A stretch of DNA of 64,000 nt from Ahniella affigens. GTDB taxonomy: Bacteria > Pseudomonadota > Gammaproteobacteria > Xanthomonadales > Ahniellaceae. Each line of letters begins with the position of its first letter. Position 1 is the stretch's first letter. The stretch covers positions 3,224,001 to 3,288,000 of the forward strand of contig NZ_CP027860.1 in NCBI RefSeq assembly GCF_003015185.1. The letters run 5' to 3'. A model generated the notes under the pieces. The model made no database searches. It was not told where the DNA came from and worked only from the letters and a program-made list of their open reading frames with translations. Position numbers and translations under genes: made by a program. Below are positions 1-10,925 of this stretch, piece by piece.

Positions 1-314
1 CTCATGCAAGCATCCTTGACCACCTTGCCGTTGATGCCGAACGTGGTGTCGAGCGAGCCATCGGAATTGAATCGCGCCAGCGCAATGCCAATGCCGCCCC
101 CGGCAATGCTGGCCGTACCCACAGCAACGTACTTGCCGCCGAAGTTGTCCGGGTAACGGAGGACTTTCACGATTCGGTCGGTCAACGTACCCGCAACGTC
201 ATACGGCAAGGTCACCTTGCCAGACGTTCCGAACGTGAGGTCGAGATCGGACTCGGCGGCCAACGCACCCAAGGCCCACGGGAACAGCAGCAACAGGGAA
301 ACAATCATTCGCAT
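1..314 (-). CDS. Delta-60 repeat secreted protein (3' end outside window)
   Basis: This is the N-terminal 104 codons of a gene that runs off the left edge of the window. The ATG at 314 is followed by a hydrophobic signal peptide (about residues 1-20, ending in LGALAA). Two copies of the delta-60 motif are visible: LDLTFGTSGKV just after the signal peptide and SLDTTFGINGKVV near the window edge, joined by a strand ending GIALARFNSDG. Delta-60 repeats form secreted beta-propeller-like proteins of unknown function. An AAGG-type ribosome site lies about 8 bases upstream. The rest of the protein, including any C-terminal sorting tail, cannot be seen. Confidence 0.8.
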   Translation of the reverse strand, partial: MRMIVSLLLLFPWALGALAAESDLDLTFGTSGKVTLPYDVAGTLTDRIVKVLRYPDNFGGKYVAVGTASIAGGGIGIALARFNSDGSLDTTFGINGKVVKDACM

Positions 315-380
315 CGGCACACCTTGATCGCCCTGGATGGGCGTGATGTCCGGGGATACGCGATTTGGGGTCGAACCATG

Positions 381-426
381 ACATGACCTGTCTGCTGCGC
401 CGATCGGCGCGGCAGACAGGTCATGT
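381..426. repeat. 46-bp near-perfect palindrome
   Basis: The arms at 381-395 and 412-426 (acatgacctgtctgc and its complement) pair over 15 bases. The centre is itself self-complementary (cgccgatcggcg), so the whole 46 bases pair with one mismatch. It lies about 67 bases upstream of the delta-60 gene start. It could be an operator, a cruciform or an RNA hairpin; the sequence does not decide. Confidence 0.6.
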
Positions 427-470
427 CGTTCGCGCTTGCGCGCGATGACCAGTGCTGGCCTAAACCCCTC

Positions 471-504
471 CCTTGTACCTTGCGCTGAAGCGCACGGTAC
501 AAGG
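471..504. repeat. Intergenic hairpin
   Basis: The arms ccttgtacc (471-479) and ggtacaagg (496-504) pair, and an inner tgcgc/gcgca stem closes on a TGAA loop. It is part of a cluster of three dyads in the 315-731 gap. Confidence 0.45.
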
Positions 505-532
505 GCAATGTGTCTGCCAAATCCCCTCCCAA

Positions 533-565
533 CCCTCCCCGAACATCAGGGAGGGCTTTTTGTTT
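533..565 (+). terminator. Rho-independent terminator-like hairpin, plus strand
   Basis: A 7-bp stem, ccctccc (533-539) with gggaggg (549-555), is followed by ctttttgttt. It reads as a terminator on the plus strand, yet no plus-strand gene precedes it, so its role here is unclear. It may be a leftover of an intergenic repeat. Confidence 0.35.
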
Positions 566-731
566 CGAGAATGACTGGGAATCCGGGCTTTGAAGGTGTG
601 CCTGGTCTTGATCGTGCAGCCCGTCGTTGCGACGTGCACGCAACGGCCGGTGGCAATTTCGTGATTGCCTCCAGGTTGATCACCCCTGCTTTGGCTCGCA
701 TAGCCGAGACGGTTCGCGCGTGAAACGCCTA

Positions 732-3422
732 CTAGCCCCGGTGCGCCAACACGAGTGGATGTTCCGGGCCGATCGCCTTGGCCAAGGCCGCCAATGCTTG
801 GGGCGGCGGTGGCTGTTGCTGCAGTCGTGCCTGCCACAGCTCCAGCAGGCTTTCGTCCATGGCGTTGCCGTCGATAGCGTCACCGGCTGTGGTGATGGCG
901 GAAGCCGCGAGCCTGTTCGCGGCGTCCTGCTGACCGGCGGTCTGCATGGATTCAGCCAACATCAACAACGCGCGCACGACGTTTCTTCGAGGCAGGGACC
1001 CGGCACTGGCAATGGCTGGCAGGGTGTCAAGCACCGTCTTCAGGTTGGCCTCGGTCGGGGCTTCGCGCAAGGCGATAAAACTCGCAAAGCCGTTCGCACT
1101 GGTCATCAGCGCCGGCTGTGTTGCCAAGGCCGGCCGAATGCGATCGAGCCGTGATTTGGCCTCTGTGGTCTTGCCACTCAGTCGCAGAGTGTCGATGCCG
1201 CCCAAAGTCATGCGCAGGCAATCGGGACTGGTTTCGCCGACACTGTTGCACATGCGCGCCACTGCCGAGTCCACCATTGCTTCTGCCTCGCCCGGCCTTG
1301 CCAGCAGCGCCAACACTTTGGCTTCGGTCAAATCCCGCGCCGCGCGTGCGGGCACGGATTCGGGGATCGTTTGATCCGCGTTGATGGCGTCGAGCGCTGC
1401 TTTGGCAGCCAGCAGGTCGCCGCGAATGAATAATGCATTCGCCTTTTGGGTTGCTACTGTTCGCATGGCGAAGTTCTTGCTGACATTCGACTCTGACCAG
1501 ATCGCTTCGGCTTGACCCGCGAAGTCGATGGCAGCGTCGAGATTTCCATCCAGTAGCATTGCCGTCGCAACGGCACCCAATACCGAGCCTCTTTCGAGCG
1601 CGGTGGTGTCAGTCGCCGTCATGGCTTGCGCTGCTGCTTCTCGAGACGCGATCGAAGCCGACGCCGCATCACCCTTCGCACGCAAAAGCATTCCCCGCAT
1701 CATGCTGATGCGCGCGACGAGCATGCCGCCAGCACGCTGCTCAACGGTCATGTTCTGCTCTGCGCGCGCCAACGATGCTTCTGCTACATCCAGTTCGCCG
1801 ACCCGGATTGCCGAAAACGCCCGATTGACCGCCGCGAGTGCCTTGATCCGGCCTGGGCCCTCCGGCAACGTCGGCTCTAGCCTGTCCAGCATCTCCAGCG
1901 CCTTTGGAAACTCTGCTCGATGAACCAGAAGGTCGATCAGGCTCAGGCGAAGGGCCGCTTGCATGTTCGGGTCTCCAAACGACCCCAACAATCCCGGATC
2001 TGCTGCCAGGTTCATCAGGGACTCCGGATCAATCGGCGTCCCGGGCTCCGTCGCTCGATTGAGTACGGCGACAAAGTGTTCGCGCAGCACTTCCTGCAAC
2101 CGCATCTCAACAAGCGCCGCATCCCGTTCACGCTGTGCCGTGAGCGCCGACGCCGCCGCACGCGCGGACGCTTGTTCGGCACGCTGCGCCTGAATCCAGC
2201 TGAACGTCGTTGCCGTGATCAACGCCAGCGCAAACAACACGCCTGCGGTCACCGCGAATCGATGCCGCTGCACGAATTTGGAGGAGCGATACGCAAACGA
2301 ATCCGGGCGCGCTTCGATCGGCAGCCCGGCCAAATGCCGTTCGATATCTCGCTTCAGCGCCGATGCCGACGCGTACCGGCGCGCCGGATTCGGTTGCAGG
2401 CACGCCAGGACAATCGTGTCGAGATCACCGCGGACACCCGCGACAGTGCGCGAATCGGCGCCATCACGCGTCAACCGCTTCGACGGCAGCTCGGCGAGAC
2501 TGGCTTCGCCGAGCGCGCTGGCACGCAGCAATTCATCGCGCGCAAACGGCCGTTTCCCGGTCATCAACTCGAACGCAATCACGCCCAGCGCATACAAATC
2601 GGTGGCGGTACTGACCGATCCGCCGGCTATTTGCTCGGGCGCAGCGTAGTCGGGCGTGTAGGCCCTTTGGCCGGCATGGGTTGCCGTACTCGGCGCGTCC
2701 GCAAAGTCACCAAGATGTTTGGCGATTCCAAAATCGAGCAGTTTCACTTGTCCTGTCTTATCGACCAGGATATTCGCCGGCTTCAGGTCGCGATGGAGCA
2801 CCAGGTTCTGATGGGCATATTGAACGGCGTCACACACTTGCATGAACAGCATCAACCGCGCGCGTAGCGGAAGATTCAAGCGCGTCACGTGATGGGTCAA
2901 CGACTCGCCGTCGACCAGTTCCATCGCGTACCAAGGCTGAGCCTCGCCGAACACACCACCATCCAGGAACCGGGCGATGTTGGGATGCTGCAGTCGAACG
3001 AGAAATTTGCGTTCTTGGGCAAATCGGCGCATCGCCAGCGGATCATCCCCAAAGGAACTCCCCAGCAGCTTGAGCGCGACCACCTGGTCGAACGCGCCAT
3101 CGTTACGTTCGGCGCGATACACCGCGCCCATGCCACCGCGCCCCAGCATGGCGCACAGGACAAATGGGCCCACTTGAACCCCGATGCGCGGGTCTGGCGT
3201 GATCGAAGTGGTCTGAACTTGCTCAAGCAACGGACGATCCAGCGGACCATCCAGCGCGGCATCGGCCATCAGCAGCCGCGTCACTTCGGCCTTCAGAGCA
3301 ACATCCTCGCCACATTGGCCTGTGAGCCAGGCATCGCGCTCGGCGGCGGGCAGTTCCAGGCATTCACCGAGTAATTGCAGCGCCCGCACCAGTCGGTCGG
3401 TATCCGTGGTCGGGGTTGTCAT
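732..3422 (-). CDS. Transmembrane Ser/Thr protein kinase with C-terminal helical repeats
   Basis: Predicted 896-residue Hanks-type protein kinase. The kinase domain spans about residues 85-365, with the glycine loop LGRGGMGAVY near 93-102, an ATP-binding Lys in VALKLL (about 118), HRDLKPAN (210-217) and DFG (230-232). One membrane segment follows at about 389-410, then an alpha-helical, TPR-like region to the C-terminus, probably periplasmic. The chosen ATG at 3422 overlaps the stop of the sigma-factor gene (ATGA); a longer frame would run into that gene. Kinases paired with PF07638-type sigma factors are known to activate them by threonine phosphorylation. That this kinase acts on its neighbour is inferred from the overlap. 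Confidence 0.9.
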   Translation of the reverse strand: MTTPTTDTDRLVRALQLLGECLELPAAERDAWLTGQCGEDVALKAEVTRLLMADAALDGPLDRPLLEQVQTTSITPDPRIGVQVGPFVLCAMLGRGGMGAVYRAERNDGAFDQVVALKLLGSSFGDDPLAMRRFAQERKFLVRLQHPNIARFLDGGVFGEAQPWYAMELVDGESLTHHVTRLNLPLRARLMLFMQVCDAVQYAHQNLVLHRDLKPANILVDKTGQVKLLDFGIAKHLGDFADAPSTATHAGQRAYTPDYAAPEQIAGGSVSTATDLYALGVIAFELMTGKRPFARDELLRASALGEASLAELPSKRLTRDGADSRTVAGVRGDLDTIVLACLQPNPARRYASASALKRDIERHLAGLPIEARPDSFAYRSSKFVQRHRFAVTAGVLFALALITATTFSWIQAQRAEQASARAAASALTAQRERDAALVEMRLQEVLREHFVAVLNRATEPGTPIDPESLMNLAADPGLLGSFGDPNMQAALRLSLIDLLVHRAEFPKALEMLDRLEPTLPEGPGRIKALAAVNRAFSAIRVGELDVAEASLARAEQNMTVEQRAGGMLVARISMMRGMLLRAKGDAASASIASREAAAQAMTATDTTALERGSVLGAVATAMLLDGNLDAAIDFAGQAEAIWSESNVSKNFAMRTVATQKANALFIRGDLLAAKAALDAINADQTIPESVPARAARDLTEAKVLALLARPGEAEAMVDSAVARMCNSVGETSPDCLRMTLGGIDTLRLSGKTTEAKSRLDRIRPALATQPALMTSANGFASFIALREAPTEANLKTVLDTLPAIASAGSLPRRNVVRALLMLAESMQTAGQQDAANRLAASAITTAGDAIDGNAMDESLLELWQARLQQQPPPPQALAALAKAIGPEHPLVLAHRG

Positions 3423-3949
3423 GGCGCCCCGCCGGATTCGGCAAGGTCGGCATGGATCAGCGCTCGCGCCGTCCGCCAATCGCGAAACACGGTGCGTTCG
3501 GTGACACCCAGCACACGGCTCATTTCAGGGAAACTCAGGCCCCCGAAAAAATGCAATTGCACGATCTGCGCCAGACGCGGATCAGCACGTTCCAGCCGCG
3601 ACAGGCTTTGCTCCAAAGCGAGCACATCAAGGCCATCGTCTGGCGTCTGCGCGCTTCCTTGATCATTGAGCGTCACTAATTGCAGCCCAGCGCCGCGCTT
3701 GTCGCGACCGCGCGCACGCGCCATGTCGACCAGCACCTGGCGCATCGCGCGGCTTGCAAGATTCAGCAGGTGCGCCTCGTCAACGGCACGCACTTCGGCC
3801 AGTTTGAGATATGCCTCGTGCACCAATGCCGTCGTGGCCAAGGTATTGCCCCCGGACGCCAGATGGCGATGCGCGATTCGCTTCAACTCATCGTACAAGC
3901 TGCCGAACAGTCCGGCGGCGTCCTGCGGCGCACCCGATGGGCGGTCCAT
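3419..3949 (-). CDS. ECF-like RNA polymerase sigma factor (PF07638 type)
   Basis: Predicted 176-residue sigma-70 family protein of the ECF-like group. Region 2 includes LYDELKRIAHRHL and the typical HEAYLKL segment; region 4 carries the helix-turn-helix around LSFPEMSRVLGVTERTVF. No anti-sigma gene is adjacent; instead the gene overlaps the Ser/Thr kinase by four bases, which suggests control by phosphorylation rather than by an anti-sigma factor. The start at 3949 (MDRPSG) is chosen because the family begins just before region 2; an in-frame ATG at 4036 would add 29 residues without family similarity. Target genes cannot be read from the sequence; the adjacent secreted beta-helix gene is one candidate. 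Confidence 0.88.
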   Translation of the reverse strand: MDRPSGAPQDAAGLFGSLYDELKRIAHRHLASGGNTLATTALVHEAYLKLAEVRAVDEAHLLNLASRAMRQVLVDMARARGRDKRGAGLQLVTLNDQGSAQTPDDGLDVLALEQSLSRLERADPRLAQIVQLHFFGGLSFPEMSRVLGVTERTVFRDWRTARALIHADLAESGGAP

Positions 3950-4245
3950 GTTTACTCTTGTCTGGGCAAAGCCAGGAAAAAGTATAGGCGCGCCCTGCTC
4001 GAGCGTCCAGCTGGAACCATCGCGGTAGAAACTCACCTCTCAGCGCCCCCGCAATGATCCTGGCCTTCGTGTCATCAACGCCGCACTGGTCCAGAGCTTG
4101 TTCATCGACTTCATCGCAACGCAGTCGTGGTCTGACTGCTCCGATCCGTGCGTCAGCCGCGCATGACTCGGGGACAACTAGGATCGCTCCACTTTTTCTG
4201 GCGAGGACATCCACCTCTGGCATTCCGCCGGTTTCGCCGGTGCAC

Positions 4246-5460
4246 CTACTCGAAACCGTTGCCGAGCAGTTTCGGCCCGGCCTCATAGGCACCGGGATCG
4301 CACAGTGCGATCTGATCGTTGTTGCCATCGATGGGTCGCGTGACACCACGCGCATCTTGCGTCATGCCGGCACATTGCGAGGTGGTGTCAATCATCAGGC
4401 TGTTGTCTTGGAATATGGCCACTGGCACGTTGCCACCCAGATCACGCAGAAACAGTTGCTCGGGCACATCGAGAAACGCCAAGCCTTCGATGTCGTTCGG
4501 CTGCGCCCAAGCCGGCCGCAAACCGAAAAATGCATTGCCACCCTGAGAGGTTCTGGCAATGTTTCCGGTGGGCTCGCCGCCTTCAAAGATGCAATTGGCC
4601 ACCGTCAATGTGCTTTGCCCCAGGCTATTGCCTAGGGTAAAAAAGTCCATACCCGACCGATTCGGCTCACGCGAAAATGTCGAATGGGTCAGAAAGATGT
4701 TGGTCACGGCATTCACGGCCTCCTCGATCCAGATTGAGCCGCCGCTATTTGAGTCGCTGCGAAATGTCGTGTTTTCCATACTCACAACCCGGGTTCCGCC
4801 AGCATCCAGGTTGACGTACCAAATATCCCGAAAGCCCGACGTGTCGCCAACACGGTTGGCGAAAAACAGCGACGAACGGATGAACAGATTCTGGCCCCGG
4901 ACTTGAACCGCACCGCGGGTCTTGCTCAGGTTGTTCCGAACCTGAGTGCGTTCCATCTGCAAAGTCCCATTGCCAACGAAAATGGCACTGGCTGACGAGC
5001 CGGCGTTGGCGCCATTGTCTGCAATGATGCTGTTGAAGATCTGCAGGCTCCCTGAGCCGAGGTTGTTCGCGAGCACCGCCGTCGCAGCATCGGTCACGCC
5101 ACTGGACTCACCACCGCGCAAATCGAGCCGATTCAAGGTCACGGTGGATGGACCGGTCACCGTCATCAACGGAAACTCCGGCGAGCCCGGCACACGGACG
5201 ATTTTGGTCTGGGGCGAGTTGCCCCGAATTTCCAAGCTGTCCTCGATCGGTAGCGAACCAGAGGTCACGTTGACCTGGGCCACCGACGCCTCGAACACAA
5301 TCAGATCGCCGGCACCGGCGTTGATCAAGGCGTCGCGCAGCGAACCCGAGCCCGAGTCATTGCCGTTGGTCACAGCTCTTGTAATGCCCCCGTTGGGCGC
5401 TGCAACTGCACAGCCCAGCGCCAGCCAGCAGAGTACTGCGGCTATCAGACTACGTTTCAT
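4246..5460 (-). CDS. Secreted right-handed beta-helix protein with C-terminal GFE tail
   Basis: Predicted 404 residues. The ATG at 5460 begins a clear signal peptide (MKRSLIAAVLCWLALG, ending near AVAAP), with AGGTGG six bases upstream. The mature protein begins VTNGNDSGSGSLRDAL, the CSLREA-like opening of many secreted parallel beta-helix proteins, and continues with short strands such as LRGNS, FNSIIADN, ENTTFRSDS and VANCIFEGG, typical of beta-helix coils. Near the end, DARGVTRPIDGNNDQ and CDPGAYE match a conserved region of this group. The protein ends LLGNGFE, similar to the tails of other secreted proteins in the window. No catalytic residues are recognised. Its function is unknown; surface or secreted adhesion is possible. 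Confidence 0.8.
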   Translation of the reverse strand: MKRSLIAAVLCWLALGCAVAAPNGGITRAVTNGNDSGSGSLRDALINAGAGDLIVFEASVAQVNVTSGSLPIEDSLEIRGNSPQTKIVRVPGSPEFPLMTVTGPSTVTLNRLDLRGGESSGVTDAATAVLANNLGSGSLQIFNSIIADNGANAGSSASAIFVGNGTLQMERTQVRNNLSKTRGAVQVRGQNLFIRSSLFFANRVGDTSGFRDIWYVNLDAGGTRVVSMENTTFRSDSNSGGSIWIEEAVNAVTNIFLTHSTFSREPNRSGMDFFTLGNSLGQSTLTVANCIFEGGEPTGNIARTSQGGNAFFGLRPAWAQPNDIEGLAFLDVPEQLFLRDLGGNVPVAIFQDNSLMIDTTSQCAGMTQDARGVTRPIDGNNDQIALCDPGAYEAGPKLLGNGFE

Positions 5461-5655
5461 GTCGCCCACCTGTTTGCCCGGAATCGATCCTAAAGACCAG
5501 CAAGAGATGTTCCGAAACCGACGTTGAGCCCAACGCCGAGACAGTCGTTTGCGCGAGCAAATCGGGGGCCCCATGGATCGGCCCACACGAATTCGGGATA
5601 GCCGGCCGACAGCGTTCGCGTGCGTCGGATCGCCCCCACTGCCGTGCGACGTTGG

Positions 5656-6288
5656 TCAGCGATAGAGTTTGTGCTGCTCGATATAGGCCAGCACGGGCTT
5701 TGGCAGCAGGCTCTCGACCGATTCGCCGGCCGCCAACTTGGCGCGGATATCGCTCGCCGAAACGAGCATCGGCGTGACGCCCAGGCTGGCGATCATGCCC
5801 GCAGCGCGTTGGCGCAGCATGGTAGCCCGGGCCACAATGCGCGGCCGCACGTAGCCTTCAAGATCGTTGGTCCAACTGCCGCGGCTCGGCGCGCGCGGTC
5901 GGGTCAGCACCAGCACATGCGCGACTTTGAAAATATCGCGCCAGCGGAACCAGGAATCGAAATGGGCGAACGCGTCGGCCCCCAGCACCAGCACGAGTGG
6001 GCTGGCGGCACCAACCTCTCGGCGCAACTCGCACAGCGTATCGAAACTGTAGCTGGGCCCGGAACGCTGGATTTCACGCTCGTCGACGCCCAGCCCAGGA
6101 TGATCCGCCACGGCCAGCTTGAGCATCGCCAGACGTTGTTCGGGAGATGCCACCGGCTGATCACGATGGGGCGGCACTTGCGCCGGCACCATGCGCAGTT
6201 CGCCCCCCAGGGCTTTGTGCGCTTCACGGGCTACCGTGAGGTGGGCATTGTGGATGGGGTCAAATGTCCCCCCGAACATTGCAAGCAT
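5656..6288 (-). CDS. nadD: Nicotinate-nucleotide adenylyltransferase
   Basis: Predicted 210 residues. It converts nicotinate mononucleotide and ATP to deamido-NAD in NAD synthesis. The N-terminus has GGTFDPIHNAHL, the nucleotidyltransferase (T/H)xGH-type motif, and the C-terminal region has SASDIR, corresponding to the ISSTxIR motif. The ATG at 6288 gives MLAMFGGTFDP; the ATG at 6279 is an alternative start. It is the last of leuS-lptE-holA-nadD, separated from holA by 255 bases with no gene. The rsfS and rlmH genes that commonly follow nadD are not here; a beta-helix gene follows instead. Confidence 0.95.
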   Translation of the reverse strand: MLAMFGGTFDPIHNAHLTVAREAHKALGGELRMVPAQVPPHRDQPVASPEQRLAMLKLAVADHPGLGVDEREIQRSGPSYSFDTLCELRREVGAASPLVLVLGADAFAHFDSWFRWRDIFKVAHVLVLTRPRAPSRGSWTNDLEGYVRPRIVARATMLRQRAAGMIASLGVTPMLVSASDIRAKLAAGESVESLLPKPVLAYIEQHKLYR

Positions 6289-6543
6289 CAAACCGGTCCT
6301 TGTTCTTGATGAGCGTACCCGGCCGAGTCGATCAACCCGGCCCGGTCCCGTTCCAGCCGAGACTAGCCAGAAACTTTCCCCGACAGCAATGGGCAAACCC
6401 CTGCCGCAACGAATGCTGACCAATCTCAAATGAACGTCAAGCCGGCCAGAACTCGGGCCAAAGACCGCTGCCTGGGCAACCGCCTCCCGCCCGAGCGCAT
6501 TCTGCCCGCCCGACGCCGCCCCATCAGGGCCGGCCCCTGGCGC

Positions 6544-7562
6544 TCAAAGTGCGCCGAACTTCCGTCTATCTGCGATTCTCAACAATAGCCGCTCAAACGC
6601 AAGATAGGCGTCGCCGGTTCCGCGCCCCTTGCCCAACCGGTCGACCTCCGCGGCCTCGCGCAACCGCTGCTCCCAGAACGCCCGATCGCCGCGCGCCAAG
6701 GCCTTGCGCACGATTTGTTGCCTGGGCCCGTAGATACGCTCTTGCGGCAGCGCTGCGGCTTGTTGGCTCGGCGCCAATTGGCTCAACCGAACCAAAGCTT
6801 GTAGCTGGGTCAGAAACCACCCCATCAGGCCCGGGACCATTTCGCCTTCGGCCTTGAGACCGCGCAACACGCGGACCACGCGCGCCGCGTCACCCACCAA
6901 GGCCGCATCAACCAGTGAAAACACATCATATCGGGCGCTGTCGGCCATCACCTGGACCACCGTCGGCGCATCGATGCGCGCATCGGGCATCAGCAGTTTG
7001 AGTTTGTCGATCTCTTGCGCGGCGGCCAGTAGATTGCCCTCGACCCGTTCAGCAATGGCAGCCACCGCATCGCCGCTGAGCTGGACACTCCGACTGCGGG
7101 CGCGCTCGGCGATCCAGCCATCGAGATCCTCGCGTCGCAACGGCCAGATCGGCAGGTAACCGCCCGCTCGCTCAATGGCCTGAACCCACTTGCCTTCGTG
7201 CGCCTTGCCCCAGGTCGTGCAGGTGATCAGGAGACACGTATCTGGGGGCGCTGTGGCACAGAACTGTTGAATGGCCTCGGAGCCATCATTGCCGGGTTTG
7301 CCGCCCGGCATGCGCAGATCAATCAGGCGCTGACTGGCAAACAGCGACAGACTGGCGCCTGCACGCGCCAACTCATCCCAATCAAAGCCGGACTCTGCGT
7401 CCAGCACCTGACGCTCGCTGAATCCCAACGCCTTGGCCCGTGCGCGCACGCGGTCAGCCGCTTCCAGCACCAGCAAATGTTCCTCGCCGGCAATCAGGTA
7501 AGCCGTCGCCAGCGCCTTGGCCTCGCGCAGATGGCGATCCAGCTGAGCCAGGTTCCAGGACA

Positions 7563-7563
<1 letters not shown>
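6544..7563 (-). CDS. holA: DNA polymerase III subunit delta
   Basis: Predicted 339 residues, the usual length. Subunit delta is the clamp-loader part that opens the beta sliding clamp. The N-terminus (AYLIAGEEHLLVLEAADRVR) matches the family pattern, and the C-terminal region has the helical collar region ending in FERLLLRIAD. The start ATG shares one base with the lptE stop codon (TGATG), so translation is probably coupled. Confidence 0.93.
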
Positions 7564-10660
<3,097 letters not shown>

Positions 10661-10925
10661 TCAAAATAAGCGATAAATCCGGCATGAAAGTCGTCGCACA
10701 TCCTGTCCACCGACCGCCGTTTCGAGTCCGACGCATGTCCGGACACGATTTTGGCTTCGGAATCACTTCCGTGACCGCTCCGCCGTCACGCAAGTAATTG
10801 ATTTTTTGGGGAGCACAGGCGCTTTTTGCCGCACAGGCCCCTAGCCTAGCCCGAAAGTTTCATCAGCCGCAATGTTCTAGCCGGGGCAACGTCGCTGCCG
10901 CCGCGTCAGGCCCTAGCTTTGAGTC

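Larger units (their letters stand above)
315..731. other. Intergenic region with three dyads
   Basis: This 417-bp gap lies between the kinase stop and the delta-60 start, both on the minus strand. It holds the three hairpins listed separately (381-426, 471-504, 533-565). No convincing gene is seen: the short frames crossing it have no family signature and overlap each other. Confidence 0.5.

Noticed and set aside
3888-4355. 155-codon minus-strand frame between the sigma factor and beta-helix genes
   Set aside because: It overlaps both neighbouring genes, has no family signature and no ribosome site; composition is that of a shadow frame.
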